32,747 nucleotides of DNA, taken from Candidatus Aenigmatarchaeota archaeon. Lineage in GTDB: Archaea > Aenigmatarchaeota > Aenigmatarchaeia > GW2011-AR5. The translations under genes and the position numbers were made by a program. The notes under the pieces are model-generated. The model had not been told where the DNA came from and made no database searches. It saw only the letters and a list, made by a program, of their open reading frames with translations. Location: contig JACPAH010000019.1 in NCBI GenBank assembly GCA_016180925.1, forward strand, positions 1 to 32,747. Direction: 5' to 3'. Below, in pieces: positions 8,065 through 15,645 of this stretch (position 1 is the stretch's first letter; every line of letters begins with the position of its first letter).

Positions 8065-8892
8065 GTGGCCATACTCGTCCTTCTCATTCCATACAGCATC
8101 TTCAAGTTCATAGAACTGAAGAGGATGAGGGCGTACGAGAACGAATTCCCGACTTTTCTGAGGGACATCGCTGAATCCCAGAGAGCCGGCCTAAGCATAA
8201 TAGAAGCACTGAAGTCTGCATCCAAATCCGAATACGGGTCCCTGACGAACGAGATAAGAAAGATGAACAACCAGCTCAGCTGGAACATACCACTGGAAAA
8301 AGTCCTGAAGAAATTCTCGCAGAGCATGAAAAAAAGCGAAACAATAGTCAGGGCCATAATAATAATAGACCAGGCCAACAAGTCAGGAGGGAATATAGAG
8401 GAGGTCATGGAATCTCTGGCGTCCAATATGGAATCGATACGGGAGGTGCAGCAGGAAAAATCTCTCCTCCTAAACCAGCAGGTCGTGATGATGTACGCCA
8501 TATTCTTCATTTTCCTGGGAATAACTCTTGCCCTCATAAAATTCCTCATACCTCTCCTGCAGACCCAGAGCCAGGTAGGGGGATTTTCCATTCTTGAGAA
8601 CTTCAATGCAAACCCATGCGGCTTCTGCATCCAAAGCACGGACGCGGTCTGTATCGGGTGCCAGACATTCTTCACCGTGTCAGACTCTTTCGAGCTCGGT
8701 AAAAGGGAGGAAGCCGCATCGTACTACAAGTCGCTGTTTCTGACTATGATAATGATACAGGGGCTTTTCACCGGCCTCATAGCGGGCCAGATATCCAACG
8801 ACTCCATCGTAGCCGGGTTCAAGCACAGCCTTGTCATGCTGATATCGGGCTTTTCTATATTTATGATAATAACCAAGCTGGGGCTCGTATAA
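8065..8892 (+). CDS. FlaJ/TadC-like pilus platform protein, C-terminal half (about 275 aa)
   Basis: This is the second T2SSF/TadC domain (EFPTFLRDIAESQRAGLSII, then NMESIREVQQEK), followed by transmembrane segments near YAIFFIFLGITLALIKF and the C-terminus. A loop between them has four Cys (CGFC, CIGC), a possible metal or disulfide site. In this frame the only conventional start is GTG 8065, but that cuts into the first hydrophobic segment, which already begins at GIASLNLVLV (about 8039). The frame is open well upstream and overlaps the first half without a gap, so it most likely continues that protein by a -1 shift around ATGTCCCC (8027-8034). Confidence 0.8.
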   Translation: MAILVLLIPYSIFKFIELKRMRAYENEFPTFLRDIAESQRAGLSIIEALKSASKSEYGSLTNEIRKMNNQLSWNIPLEKVLKKFSQSMKKSETIVRAIIIIDQANKSGGNIEEVMESLASNMESIREVQQEKSLLLNQQVVMMYAIFFIFLGITLALIKFLIPLLQTQSQVGGFSILENFNANPCGFCIQSTDAVCIGCQTFFTVSDSFELGKREEAASYYKSLFLTMIMIQGLFTGLIAGQISNDSIVAGFKHSLVMLISGFSIFMIITKLGLV

Positions 8893-8893
8893 G

Positions 8894-9382
8894 ATGAAAG
8901 GCCAGATAAACTTCGAATTTATATTGTCTGTCGTCGTGTTCATAAGCATAATGAGCTTCATAACTCTCCAGATAATAAACAGCGTCTCGGCAATGAGATC
9001 CGAGCTCGAAGTGGAGGACATGAAATCATCGGCATACCAGATATCCAATCTCGTCATGTTCGACATGGGGTGGCCTGACAACTGGAACCCTGACAATGTA
9101 CAGAGACTCGGACTGTCCTCCGGATTTTATTCGCTCGATGCCTCCAAAGTCAGCAGCCTCAGCCAGATATGCGAATCGGAAGGCGGGTACAGGAAATTCC
9201 TGTCCCTAATCGGGCTTGAGATATCGAAAGACGTATATCTCAACATCTCCACGTCAGCAGGGGAAACAGTCGTTCTGTGCTCGCCCAGAGTGGAAAGCCA
9301 GATAAGAACCCGCGTGGAGACAGTAAGAACTTCGTCGCTGGACGGGGACATAGTCAAGGTCATAGTAAGGGTGATACAGTGA
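8894..9382 (+). CDS. Type IV pilin-like protein (162 aa)
   Basis: The start MKGQINFEFILSVVVFISIM is a textbook archaeal prepilin signal: KG cleavage, Gln at +1, and Glu at +5 of the mature protein, as in the QxSxE pilin class. The outer part has a MGWPDNWNPDNV stretch and two cysteines (about residues 95 and 133). The gene starts 1 nt after the platform stop and overlaps the next gene by 4 nt (GTGA), so it is part of the operon. Confidence 0.85.
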   Translation: MKGQINFEFILSVVVFISIMSFITLQIINSVSAMRSELEVEDMKSSAYQISNLVMFDMGWPDNWNPDNVQRLGLSSGFYSLDASKVSSLSQICESEGGYRKFLSLIGLEISKDVYLNISTSAGETVVLCSPRVESQIRTRVETVRTSSLDGDIVKVIVRVIQ

Positions 9383-10404
9383 AGGGGTTTGTCAGAATTC
9401 TCGAGTCAATAATAGCGTCCATCATAATACTTTCCTCACTGACATTTTTCTTTGCACCTTCAACAGAAAAGCTTGGGTGGGAAGACAGCTTCATTCACAT
9501 GGAAATTCACGATTCTGTGGAGAGCATATACAAATCCGGCAGGCTGACAGACTATGTCAGAAGAAATGACGCACACGGTCTGGGTTCTGAAATCTCGTCG
9601 CTGACTAAAAGAAACATAGACTTCTCGGTGTCGATAAAAGGCATGCCAAACAGCGACATATTGGTCAGCTGCCTGTGTTCCGATGAGGAGGAGACTGTCC
9701 TGGAGGGTATCCTTGGCCCAAGAGAATTTTCGTACAACGGAAGAACTATACATATTGGCATCGAAAAGGCCGAGATTTCGCAGAATACCATACTGATGAG
9801 GAGGGAAACAAACGTTCTCTTCATCTTCAATTATATGGACATGACGCCTTTCATGGAGCAGCTGGAGGACTTTCTTGGTTCCGGAGGAGGCATACTCATG
9901 ATAGCCAACATCAACGAAAACCAGGTAAATGACGGCTTCATGAACACAACGTTCAGCCTCCGCTGGGAGGATTCCGGCGGGGCGTCCGGAAACGGTGTCT
10001 TCTACGGGAAAGACTCGCCGTCCAACGTTTCATTCAAGATATACAAATATTTTACCAAGCTTAGCGGCGAAGAAGGTTCTATGGACAAGTTCGACAAGGG
10101 GCCAGGCATAAACAAGATAAGCGTTGACGACAGCACTGTCCTGATAGATACGAACGGCAAATATTCACATGCAAAAGCCAGGGTAACGGCAGAGCGCGGG
10201 AGAGTAGCATGGTTTGCAGACTATGACAGGAAGGACGCCAATACGAGCCTAGCCGTCAAGTCATCCGTAATGTGGTCCAGCGGGGAATTCTACAGGCTCG
10301 ACACCTCAGAGAAGAACATACCGCAGGTCACCTCAATGGCCGCCATAGAGGTTTACGACGGAGACCCGTATGAATTCGGCGTCGAATACTGGAATATATT
10401 CTAG
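9379..10404 (+). CDS. Pilin-like anchored surface protein (341 aa)
   Basis: GTG 9379 overlaps the previous stop (GTGA) and gives MKGFVRILESIIASIIILSS, a prepilin-like signal with a hydrophobic helix. The frame is open from 9277, but this start gives the signal and the coupling. The large outer domain includes NVLFIFNYMDMTPFMEQLED and FLGSGGGILMIAN, which resemble the alpha/beta core of glutamine-amidotransferase-like folds, but I see no catalytic Cys. It may be a minor pilin or pilus-tip protein. This is the last gene of the operon, followed by a palindromic repeat. Confidence 0.75.
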   Translation: MKGFVRILESIIASIIILSSLTFFFAPSTEKLGWEDSFIHMEIHDSVESIYKSGRLTDYVRRNDAHGLGSEISSLTKRNIDFSVSIKGMPNSDILVSCLCSDEEETVLEGILGPREFSYNGRTIHIGIEKAEISQNTILMRRETNVLFIFNYMDMTPFMEQLEDFLGSGGGILMIANINENQVNDGFMNTTFSLRWEDSGGASGNGVFYGKDSPSNVSFKIYKYFTKLSGEEGSMDKFDKGPGINKISVDDSTVLIDTNGKYSHAKARVTAERGRVAWFADYDRKDANTSLAVKSSVMWSSGEFYRLDTSEKNIPQVTSMAAIEVYDGDPYEFGVEYWNIF

Positions 10405-10410
10405 GCATAT

Positions 10411-10452
10411 GTGAAGCCACAAAAACATATCGGGATTCTTTTGTTGGTTCAC
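10411..10452. repeat. Palindromic repeat, copy A
   Basis: Arms GTGAAGCCACAAAA (10411-10424) and TTTTGTTGGTTCAC (10439-10452) pair except at two positions. The loop is similar to that of the copy at 17503-17543: CATATCGGGATTC versus CATGTCCGGATTC. Its right edge runs into ACTATATAAG (10451-10460), a TATA box about 25 nt upstream of the NMD3 start. Confidence 0.7.
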
Positions 10453-10460
10453 TATATAAG
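10451..10460 (+). promoter_or_regulatory. TATA box of the nmd3 operon
   Basis: ACTATATAAG lies about 25 nt upstream of ATG 10482, implying a leaderless or nearly leaderless transcript. The box overlaps the end of palindromic repeat copy A. Confidence 0.6.
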
Positions 10461-10481
10461 GATTACACCAAACTTAATCTC

Positions 10482-11096
10482 ATGTTTTGCATCAAGTGCG
10501 GCAAGGAAGCATTGAAGGGCAATTTCTGCAAAAACTGCTTCCTTGAAATGAACAGCCTGTTTGAGATAGGCAGAGGAATTCTGTATCTGTGCGAAATGTG
10601 CAATTCATACCACATGAAAAAATCCAAGACAACCGTTGAAGGCTTCATAACCGGTCTCGTAAAAACAAAAAACACCCTGAAGAGCGTAATGATATCCAGA
10701 AAAGAAATCGGGAACAGGATTATAGCGGATGTGGTATGCAGCGGCTATATATCGGGCATTCATAAGACCGAGCGGAAAAGAACGACCATCATAGTAAAAA
10801 GGCATAAATGCGAGGACTGTATAAAGATATCCGGAAACTATCACGAGGCCGTCATCCAGGCCCGCGGGGAAAATAGCGACAGAATCCTCAAGAAGGTAAG
10901 TTCTATGGCTGAGCCCCAGATCGTAGCAAATATCTCAAGAGCCTCGACGGGATACGACATAAGAATCACCAGCAAGAGGAAGGCATCGAAGATAATCCAG
11001 GCCCTCATGAACAAATTTGACGTAAAAGCTTCATACAAGCTGGTCGGTGAAAAGAAGGGTATAAAGCTTTACAGGAACTATTATGCTGTAAGATGA
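10482..11096 (+). CDS. NMD3-family zinc protein (204 aa)
   Basis: Homologue of eukaryotic NMD3, a large-subunit ribosome biogenesis factor. The N-terminus carries Cys pairs typical of its zinc ribbons: CIKC (3-6), CKNC (16-19) and CEMC (39-42), plus CEDC (about 111-114). The rest is the archaeal NMD3 core, without the eukaryotic export signals. Length (204 aa) is near the usual archaeal size. It overlaps aIF1A by 4 nt (ATGA) and heads a run of translation and RNA genes. Confidence 0.88.
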   Translation: MFCIKCGKEALKGNFCKNCFLEMNSLFEIGRGILYLCEMCNSYHMKKSKTTVEGFITGLVKTKNTLKSVMISRKEIGNRIIADVVCSGYISGIHKTERKRTTIIVKRHKCEDCIKISGNYHEAVIQARGENSDRILKKVSSMAEPQIVANISRASTGYDIRITSKRKASKIIQALMNKFDVKASYKLVGEKKGIKLYRNYYAVR

Positions 11097-11386
11097 TTTG
11101 GATGGAGCAGGAAGAGATAAGAGTAAGGAAACCGGGGCGGGGAGAGGTCATGGGAAGGGTTGAAACCCTAATGGGCTCGAACAAGCTCAAGGTAGTGTGC
11201 CAGGACAACAAGATAAGACTGTGCAGAATACCCGGTAAAATGAGAAAACGCATATGGATGAGGGAAGGCGACGCGGTCCTGGTGAAAATATGGGAGATAC
11301 AGGGCGACACTCATGGGGACATAGTATACAAATACAACCCGACACAGGCCGGGTGGCTGAGACGGAAAGGAATACTTCTGATATGA
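11093..11386 (+). CDS. eif1A: Translation initiation factor aIF1A (97 aa)
   Basis: S1-like OB-fold factor that binds the 30S A site during initiation. Family features are RKPGRGEVMGRVETLMGSNK and IPGKMRKRIWMREGDAVLV. The ATG at 11093 overlaps the NMD3 stop (ATGA) and suggests coupled translation. A second ATG at 11102 (MEQEEIRVRK) fits the usual family N-terminus equally well. It lacks the long acidic tail of eukaryotic eIF1A. Confidence 0.93.
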   Translation: MIWMEQEEIRVRKPGRGEVMGRVETLMGSNKLKVVCQDNKIRLCRIPGKMRKRIWMREGDAVLVKIWEIQGDTHGDIVYKYNPTQAGWLRRKGILLI

Positions 11387-11422
11387 CATGACTTAAAAGC
11401 ATGATGTTTATACTCTTTGCAG

Positions 11423-11917
11423 ATGATAAAGAAAATCAGAATACCTGAAGAAAGGATTCCGGTTCTTATCGGAAAGGGCGGCAGAACGAAATACAGGATA
11501 CAGAGACTCACGCATACGAAAATAGATGTCGGGGAAGAAACCACCCTTGAGGGCGAGGCCGTGGACGTCATGACAGCCGAGAACATAATAAAAGCCATCG
11601 GCAGGGGGTTCTCGCCGGAAGCCTCAGAACTCCTTTACAAGGAAGACAGCACGCTGGATATAATTCAGCTTCCGAAAGAGAGAAAAGAATTAAATAGGAT
11701 AAAATCAAGATTAATAGGGACCGGCGGGAAGTGCAGGAGGAACATAGAAAACCTCACCAAAACCCGCATATCCGTATTCGGCAGGACGGTTTCAGTCATA
11801 GGCCCATACGATAATGTAAGATTTGCCGTAGAGGCCCTCCAAAGACTTATAAAAGGCGATACGCACAGTTTCGTTTACAGGTTTCTGGAAGAGAACCAGG
11901 AAAAAATGAATTTTTAG
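11423..11917 (+). CDS. Pno1/Dim2-type KH-domain RNA-binding protein (164 aa)
   Basis: Archaeal two-KH-domain protein related to Pno1/Dim2, a small-subunit rRNA processing factor. KH1 contains IPVLIGKGGRTKYRIQ (about 12-27). KH2 contains RLIGTGGKCRRNIENLTKTR (about 95-114). Both have GxxG-type loops. I chose ATG 11423 over TTG 11417. A TATA-like ACTTAAAAGC at about 11392-11401 suggests its own promoter. It precedes top6B by 16 nt. Confidence 0.92.
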   Translation: MIKKIRIPEERIPVLIGKGGRTKYRIQRLTHTKIDVGEETTLEGEAVDVMTAENIIKAIGRGFSPEASELLYKEDSTLDIIQLPKERKELNRIKSRLIGTGGKCRRNIENLTKTRISVFGRTVSVIGPYDNVRFAVEALQRLIKGDTHSFVYRFLEENQEKMNF

Positions 11918-11933
11918 CAAGCCGGTGATGATA

Positions 11934-13526
11934 ATGCCAAAAAAAACCGCAGAAGACTTCGCGAAGCAGCAGAAGGAAATAAGCATATCAGAATTCTTTG
12001 AAAAGAACAAGCACCTTCTCGGATTCGACAACCCTACCAAGGCGCTCCTCATGGCTGTGAAAGAAGCCGTTGATAACTCACTCGACGCCTGCGAGGAGGC
12101 CGAGATACTTCCTGACATAACCGTGAAAATAAAAAACCTGAAAGAAGATGTATACAAAGTATCGATTCAGGACAACGGGCCTGGCATCGTGAAAGAACAG
12201 GTCCCCAGGATATTCGGCAAGCTTCTCTACGGCTCAAAGTTTCACAGACTTCGTCAGAGTCGCGGACAGCAGGGCATCGGGATATCGGCTGTTGTCATGT
12301 ATTCGCAACTCACCACAGGGAGTTCAACGAGGGTTATTTCCAGGACAGATGAAAAGAAGAAGTCCCAGATGTTCGAGCTCGTGATAGACACCAAGAAGAA
12401 CGAACCTGAAATAATAAAGCAGGAGGATGATGCAGACGGCATACCCGGAACAGGTATAAGGGTGGAAATGGATATTCTGGGGAGATACCGCAAGTCGCAG
12501 GGTGTGGACGACTACCTTAAACAAACATCAATCTCCAACCCGTTCGCGAAGATATCATACCATGCACCAGACGGGACGAAGATGACATTTCCGAGGTCGG
12601 TGGACCAGCTTCCCCCTCCACCGAAGGAGATAAAGATACATCCGTACGGCGTCGAATTCGGGATACTCCAGAGATTTCTCGCACAAACGAGTTCGCGCAC
12701 TTTGCAGGCATTCCTTGTGAACGAGTTCTCATCGGTAGGACAGCAGACATCGAAGGAAATATGCATCATCGCCAAACTCGACCCAAACATGAAGCCGCAG
12801 GAGCTTGAAAGGGAGCAGATAGAGAAGCTTCTTGGCGCCATGCAAAAGGCCAAAGTCCAGAGACCGCCCACGGACTGCCTGTCCCCGATAGGCGAGAAGG
12901 AGCTTGAAAAAAGCCTGAAAAAAGAGTATCCGGGAGCGGAGTTCATAACGACCCTGACGCGGGCGCCGGAAGTCTACAGGGGAAACCCTTTCCAGATAGA
13001 GGTAGGAATAATATACGGAATCCCGGAAATGAAGCAGGACGCGCCTGTAGAAATCGTGCGGCTCGCAAACCGCGTGCCTCTTCTTTATCAGGCAGGAGCA
13101 TGCGCCACGACGGAAGCCGCGAAGGACATAGACTGGAAAAGATACGGCCTCCAGCAATCCGGCTCCAACGTGCCTACAGGCCCGGCCGTAATAGTCGTCC
13201 ATATGTGCTCGGCATGGGTGCCATTCATATCCGAAAGCAAGGAAGCCATAGCATCTTATCCTGATATAATAAAAGAAATGAAGCTGGCCATGCAGGATGC
13301 CGGAAGGAACCTCTCAAGATACCTTTCAGGCAAGAGGAGGGCTGGCGATGCCAAGAGGAGGATACAAATATTCGAACGCTACAGCGGCGAGGTTGCATCA
13401 TCAATAGCATTGCTGACCAAGAAGCCGGGAAAGGATATAGAAAAAAAGCTGAAATCCATGATATCACAAAGATCTAGCATGAAAGAGGGGGATAAGAATG
13501 ACGAAGGAAGTCCGGAAGGAGCTTGA
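11934..13526 (+). CDS. top6B: DNA topoisomerase VI subunit B (530 aa)
   Basis: ATPase subunit of the type IIB topoisomerase that relaxes and decatenates DNA. The GHKL ATP site is visible: VKEAVDNSLDACEEA (N box), DNGPGI (G1 box) and GQQGIGISAVVMYSQ (G2 box). The transducer domain follows and includes the conserved QPPTDCL-like stretch, here QRPPTDCLSP. Start candidates are GTG 11925, ATG 11928 and ATG 11934. The last gives MPKKTAEDFAKQ, the usual start, with GGTGAT just upstream. It overlaps top6A by 29 nt, typical of this pair. Confidence 0.97.
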   Translation: MPKKTAEDFAKQQKEISISEFFEKNKHLLGFDNPTKALLMAVKEAVDNSLDACEEAEILPDITVKIKNLKEDVYKVSIQDNGPGIVKEQVPRIFGKLLYGSKFHRLRQSRGQQGIGISAVVMYSQLTTGSSTRVISRTDEKKKSQMFELVIDTKKNEPEIIKQEDDADGIPGTGIRVEMDILGRYRKSQGVDDYLKQTSISNPFAKISYHAPDGTKMTFPRSVDQLPPPPKEIKIHPYGVEFGILQRFLAQTSSRTLQAFLVNEFSSVGQQTSKEICIIAKLDPNMKPQELEREQIEKLLGAMQKAKVQRPPTDCLSPIGEKELEKSLKKEYPGAEFITTLTRAPEVYRGNPFQIEVGIIYGIPEMKQDAPVEIVRLANRVPLLYQAGACATTEAAKDIDWKRYGLQQSGSNVPTGPAVIVVHMCSAWVPFISESKEAIASYPDIIKEMKLAMQDAGRNLSRYLSGKRRAGDAKRRIQIFERYSGEVASSIALLTKKPGKDIEKKLKSMISQRSSMKEGDKNDEGSPEGA

Positions 13527-14577
13527 GAAGCTGGGGAACAAGGTCCTTGGCGACATAGAGAAAACTGAGAATCCAAACATAGACATACCTCTAAGGACGC
13601 TTTCAAACGTCATATTTGACAAGAAGAGCGGGCAGCTTACTCTCGGGAACAAGAGCGCCAAAAGATATTTCTTCAACGTAGCGCATGCCAAGAAGTTCAT
13701 GCAGACCATGATGGTGGCCGGATTCTGCAATTCCCTCCTGGAGGAGAAAATACACACGAGCATCAGGGACATGTACTACAACCTGAAGAGGACGCTGCCG
13801 CAGAGCGACGAGAACACGTTCGATGACCAGGCCGAAAGCGATCCTCTCATAGTGGACCTCGAGGTCACGATAGATGTCCTTAGAGAGCAGCTTCATCTCA
13901 CTACCGATAGAAAGGGGATAGTAGCCGGAAATGTCGTGATAGAAGACAGGGGCGACAGCATAGACTGGTCGAAGCTCGGGAGCGGCGGGTGGTCGATACC
14001 CAGCACAGTAGATGAAATCGAGCTGAAAAAGGTGAATGCCGAGTTCGTTCTCGTAGTAGAGAAGAATGCAGGCTTTGAGCGCCTTCATGAGGACAAGTTC
14101 TGGCAGAAGCAGAAATGCATACTGGTCGGGACCGGGGGCCAGCCTTCGAGAGGAACAAGATTGCTCATACAAAGGCTGAATTCGGAACATGACTTGCCCG
14201 TATACGTCTTCACGGACGCTGACGCGTACGGTTTTTATATTTATTCGGTGATAAAATCAGGCTCCATATCACTTGCCCACGTGTCGGACAGAATATCAAC
14301 CCCAGAAGCCAAGTTCATCGGTCTGACACCGAGCGATATCTTTGACTACAACCTCAAGAAATGCACGATAAAACTCAAGGAAGTAGACATAAAGAGAGCA
14401 AAGGAATTGCTTGAATATGAATGGTTCAAGAAGAACCCCAAATGGCAGAAGGAGATAAACCTCATGTTGGAAAAAGGCGTGAAAGCCGAGATAGAAGCAC
14501 TATCGCACCGCGGCCTGAAATTCATGTCTGAAGAATATCTGCCGGACAAATTGAAGAATAGAGATTTTCTCGATTGA
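13498..14577 (+). CDS. top6A: DNA topoisomerase VI subunit A (359 aa)
   Basis: Spo11-like DNA-cleaving subunit that pairs with Top6B. The catalytic Tyr lies in SIRDMYYNLKRT (Tyr98 or Tyr99). The TOPRIM metal site is Glu in VVEKNAGFERL and DxD in FTDADAYGFYIY. The usual archaeal motif reads DGDPYGW or similar, so the Ala-Tyr after DAD is a mild variation. A Shine-Dalgarno-like GAGGGGG at about 13486-13492 supports ATG 13498. Length is normal. Confidence 0.97.
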   Translation: MTKEVRKELEKLGNKVLGDIEKTENPNIDIPLRTLSNVIFDKKSGQLTLGNKSAKRYFFNVAHAKKFMQTMMVAGFCNSLLEEKIHTSIRDMYYNLKRTLPQSDENTFDDQAESDPLIVDLEVTIDVLREQLHLTTDRKGIVAGNVVIEDRGDSIDWSKLGSGGWSIPSTVDEIELKKVNAEFVLVVEKNAGFERLHEDKFWQKQKCILVGTGGQPSRGTRLLIQRLNSEHDLPVYVFTDADAYGFYIYSVIKSGSISLAHVSDRISTPEAKFIGLTPSDIFDYNLKKCTIKLKEVDIKRAKELLEYEWFKKNPKWQKEINLMLEKGVKAEIEALSHRGLKFMSEEYLPDKLKNRDFLD

Positions 14578-14585
14578 ATTCTTTC

Positions 14586-14598
14586 TTTTTAAATAATT
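14586..14598 (+). promoter_or_regulatory. TATA box for tRNA-Asn
   Basis: TTTTTAAATAATT lies about 30 nt upstream of the tRNA-Asn 5' end at 14622. A T run (14696-14701) follows the tRNA and could end transcription. Confidence 0.5.
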
Positions 14599-14621
14599 CT
14601 ATTCTTGATTATGATTAATGT

Positions 14622-14694
14622 GCCTCGGTAGCTCAGCAGGTAGAGCATTTGGCTGTTAACCAAAGGGTCGACGGTTCGAGTCCGTCCCGAGGCG
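14622..14694 (+). tRNA. tRNA-Asn (anticodon GTT), no intron
   Basis: Acceptor arms GCCTCGG and CCGAGGC are followed by discriminator G. The anticodon loop CTGTTAA gives GTT. The T arm is GACGG-TTCGAGT-CCGTC. It is the only uninterrupted tRNA gene in the window. CCA is not encoded. Confidence 0.97.
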
Positions 14695-14776
14695 CTTTTT
14701 TCTTATAACTTCGCGAAAGGCGAACAAAGCCTTAGAAAAATACAAATACCTATTTCCGGTCAGATGGAACAAAGAA

Positions 14777-15424
14777 TTGGCTGAAATTGTCGGAGCATTA
14801 ATAGGAGATGGTCATCTTCAGGGAAAGCCTAACTGGAGGTTCGATTTTGCATCGAATGATTTAGAGGAAATAAGAAGGTTTGAGTATGTATTGTACGGAA
14901 TATTTCATATCAAGGGGAAGTCACGTAAGGTTACTACGAATAAATATGGAACAGTGTTATATGGAGTTAATAACAAGCCTATTTCTAGGGTATTATTTTT
15001 ATCCGGCGTTCCGTACGGAAACAAAGTGCTAAAAAAATTCTCGGTTCCAGAATGGATATTAAAAGACAAAAACTTTTTTAAGTCTTTTATTAAAAGACTT
15101 TTAGACTGTGAAGGTATAGTTGATACAAAAAATAAATATGTAGAACTTCAGATGTGGAAAGCCTCCAGATTACATAAGGATGGGATTGAATTCTTTGAGC
15201 AAATAAAGTATGGACTTAAGTACTATTTTGATATAGAAACTACAAACGTTTTTTCAGGAAATAGTTATAACATAAGAAAAGACGGTATAAAAACACAGCC
15301 ATTCAGAATAAAGATAAAAAGAAGAGATGCGGTTAAAAGATTTTATGAAAATATAGGATTTGGGAATAGGATTAAACAGAAAAAACTAGAGACCGTTATC
15401 AGCTCCATAGGTTTGGGAAGGTAA
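14777..15424 (+). CDS. LAGLIDADG homing endonuclease (215 aa or longer)
   Basis: Site-specific DNA endonuclease of the two-motif LAGLIDADG class. Motif 1 is LAEIVGALIGDGHL at the very N-terminus, with Asp in GDG. Motif 2 is FIKRLLDCEGIV (about 102-113). Both acidic residues are present. The only conventional start is TTG 14777, yet the frame stays open upstream to 14660 and encodes protein-like sequence just before (LFPVRWNKE), so the true N-terminus is unclear. The gene is clearly richer in A and T than its neighbours, which suggests transfer. Its last ten bases overlap the tRNA-Phe 5' end. Confidence 0.85.
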   Translation: MAEIVGALIGDGHLQGKPNWRFDFASNDLEEIRRFEYVLYGIFHIKGKSRKVTTNKYGTVLYGVNNKPISRVLFLSGVPYGNKVLKKFSVPEWILKDKNFFKSFIKRLLDCEGIVDTKNKYVELQMWKASRLHKDGIEFFEQIKYGLKYYFDIETTNVFSGNSYNIRKDGIKTQPFRIKIKRRDAVKRFYENIGFGNRIKQKKLETVISSIGLGR

Positions 15425-15453
15425 TCTTAATTGTTAATTAATTAAGACCTTAA
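15424..15453 (+). other. 30-nt tRNA-Phe intron between nucleotides 9 and 10
   Basis: A perfect bulge-helix-bulge: central helix AAGG/CCTT (AAGG lies in the acceptor strand), bulges TAA and AAG, and an 8-bp inner helix TCTTAATT/AATTAAGA. The intron is almost pure A and T apart from the stem ends. Confidence 0.88.
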
Positions 15454-15472
15454 GTTCAGCCTGGGAGAACAC

Positions 15473-15499
15473 ATGGGATGTATAAACATCCCAGTTCAA
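15473..15499 (+). other. 27-nt tRNA-Phe intron in the anticodon stem, between nucleotides 27 and 28
   Basis: A perfect bulge-helix-bulge: central helix GAAC/GTTC, bulges ACA and AAA, and inner hairpin TGGGATGT-ATAA-ACATCCCA. The intron interrupts the 5' strand of the anticodon stem, so the mature stem forms only after splicing. Confidence 0.88.
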
Positions 15500-15645
15500 A
15501 CGGCTGAAGACCGTGACGTCGAGGGTTCAAATCCCTCCCTTCCCATACGTCTCAAGCTTTTAAACATGCCTGAGATATTCAACACAGAAGAAGACATAGA
15601 GAACCAGGAAACTAGTTCTCGTCTAACTTCTAGGAAAGTGATAAC

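Larger units (their letters stand above)
15415..15545 (+). tRNA. tRNA-Phe (anticodon GAA) with two introns
   Basis: Acceptor arms GGGAAGG (15415-15421) and CCTTCCC (15538-15544) are followed by A. The D arm is GTTCAGCCTGGGAGAAC, the anticodon loop CTGAAGA, and the T arm GAGGG-TTCAAAT-CCCTC. Removing introns at 15424-15453 and 15473-15499 leaves a 74-nt tRNA with anticodon stem CACGG/CCGTG. Its 5' end overlaps the homing endonuclease stop codon, and the splicing endonuclease gene begins 100 nt downstream. Confidence 0.93.
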
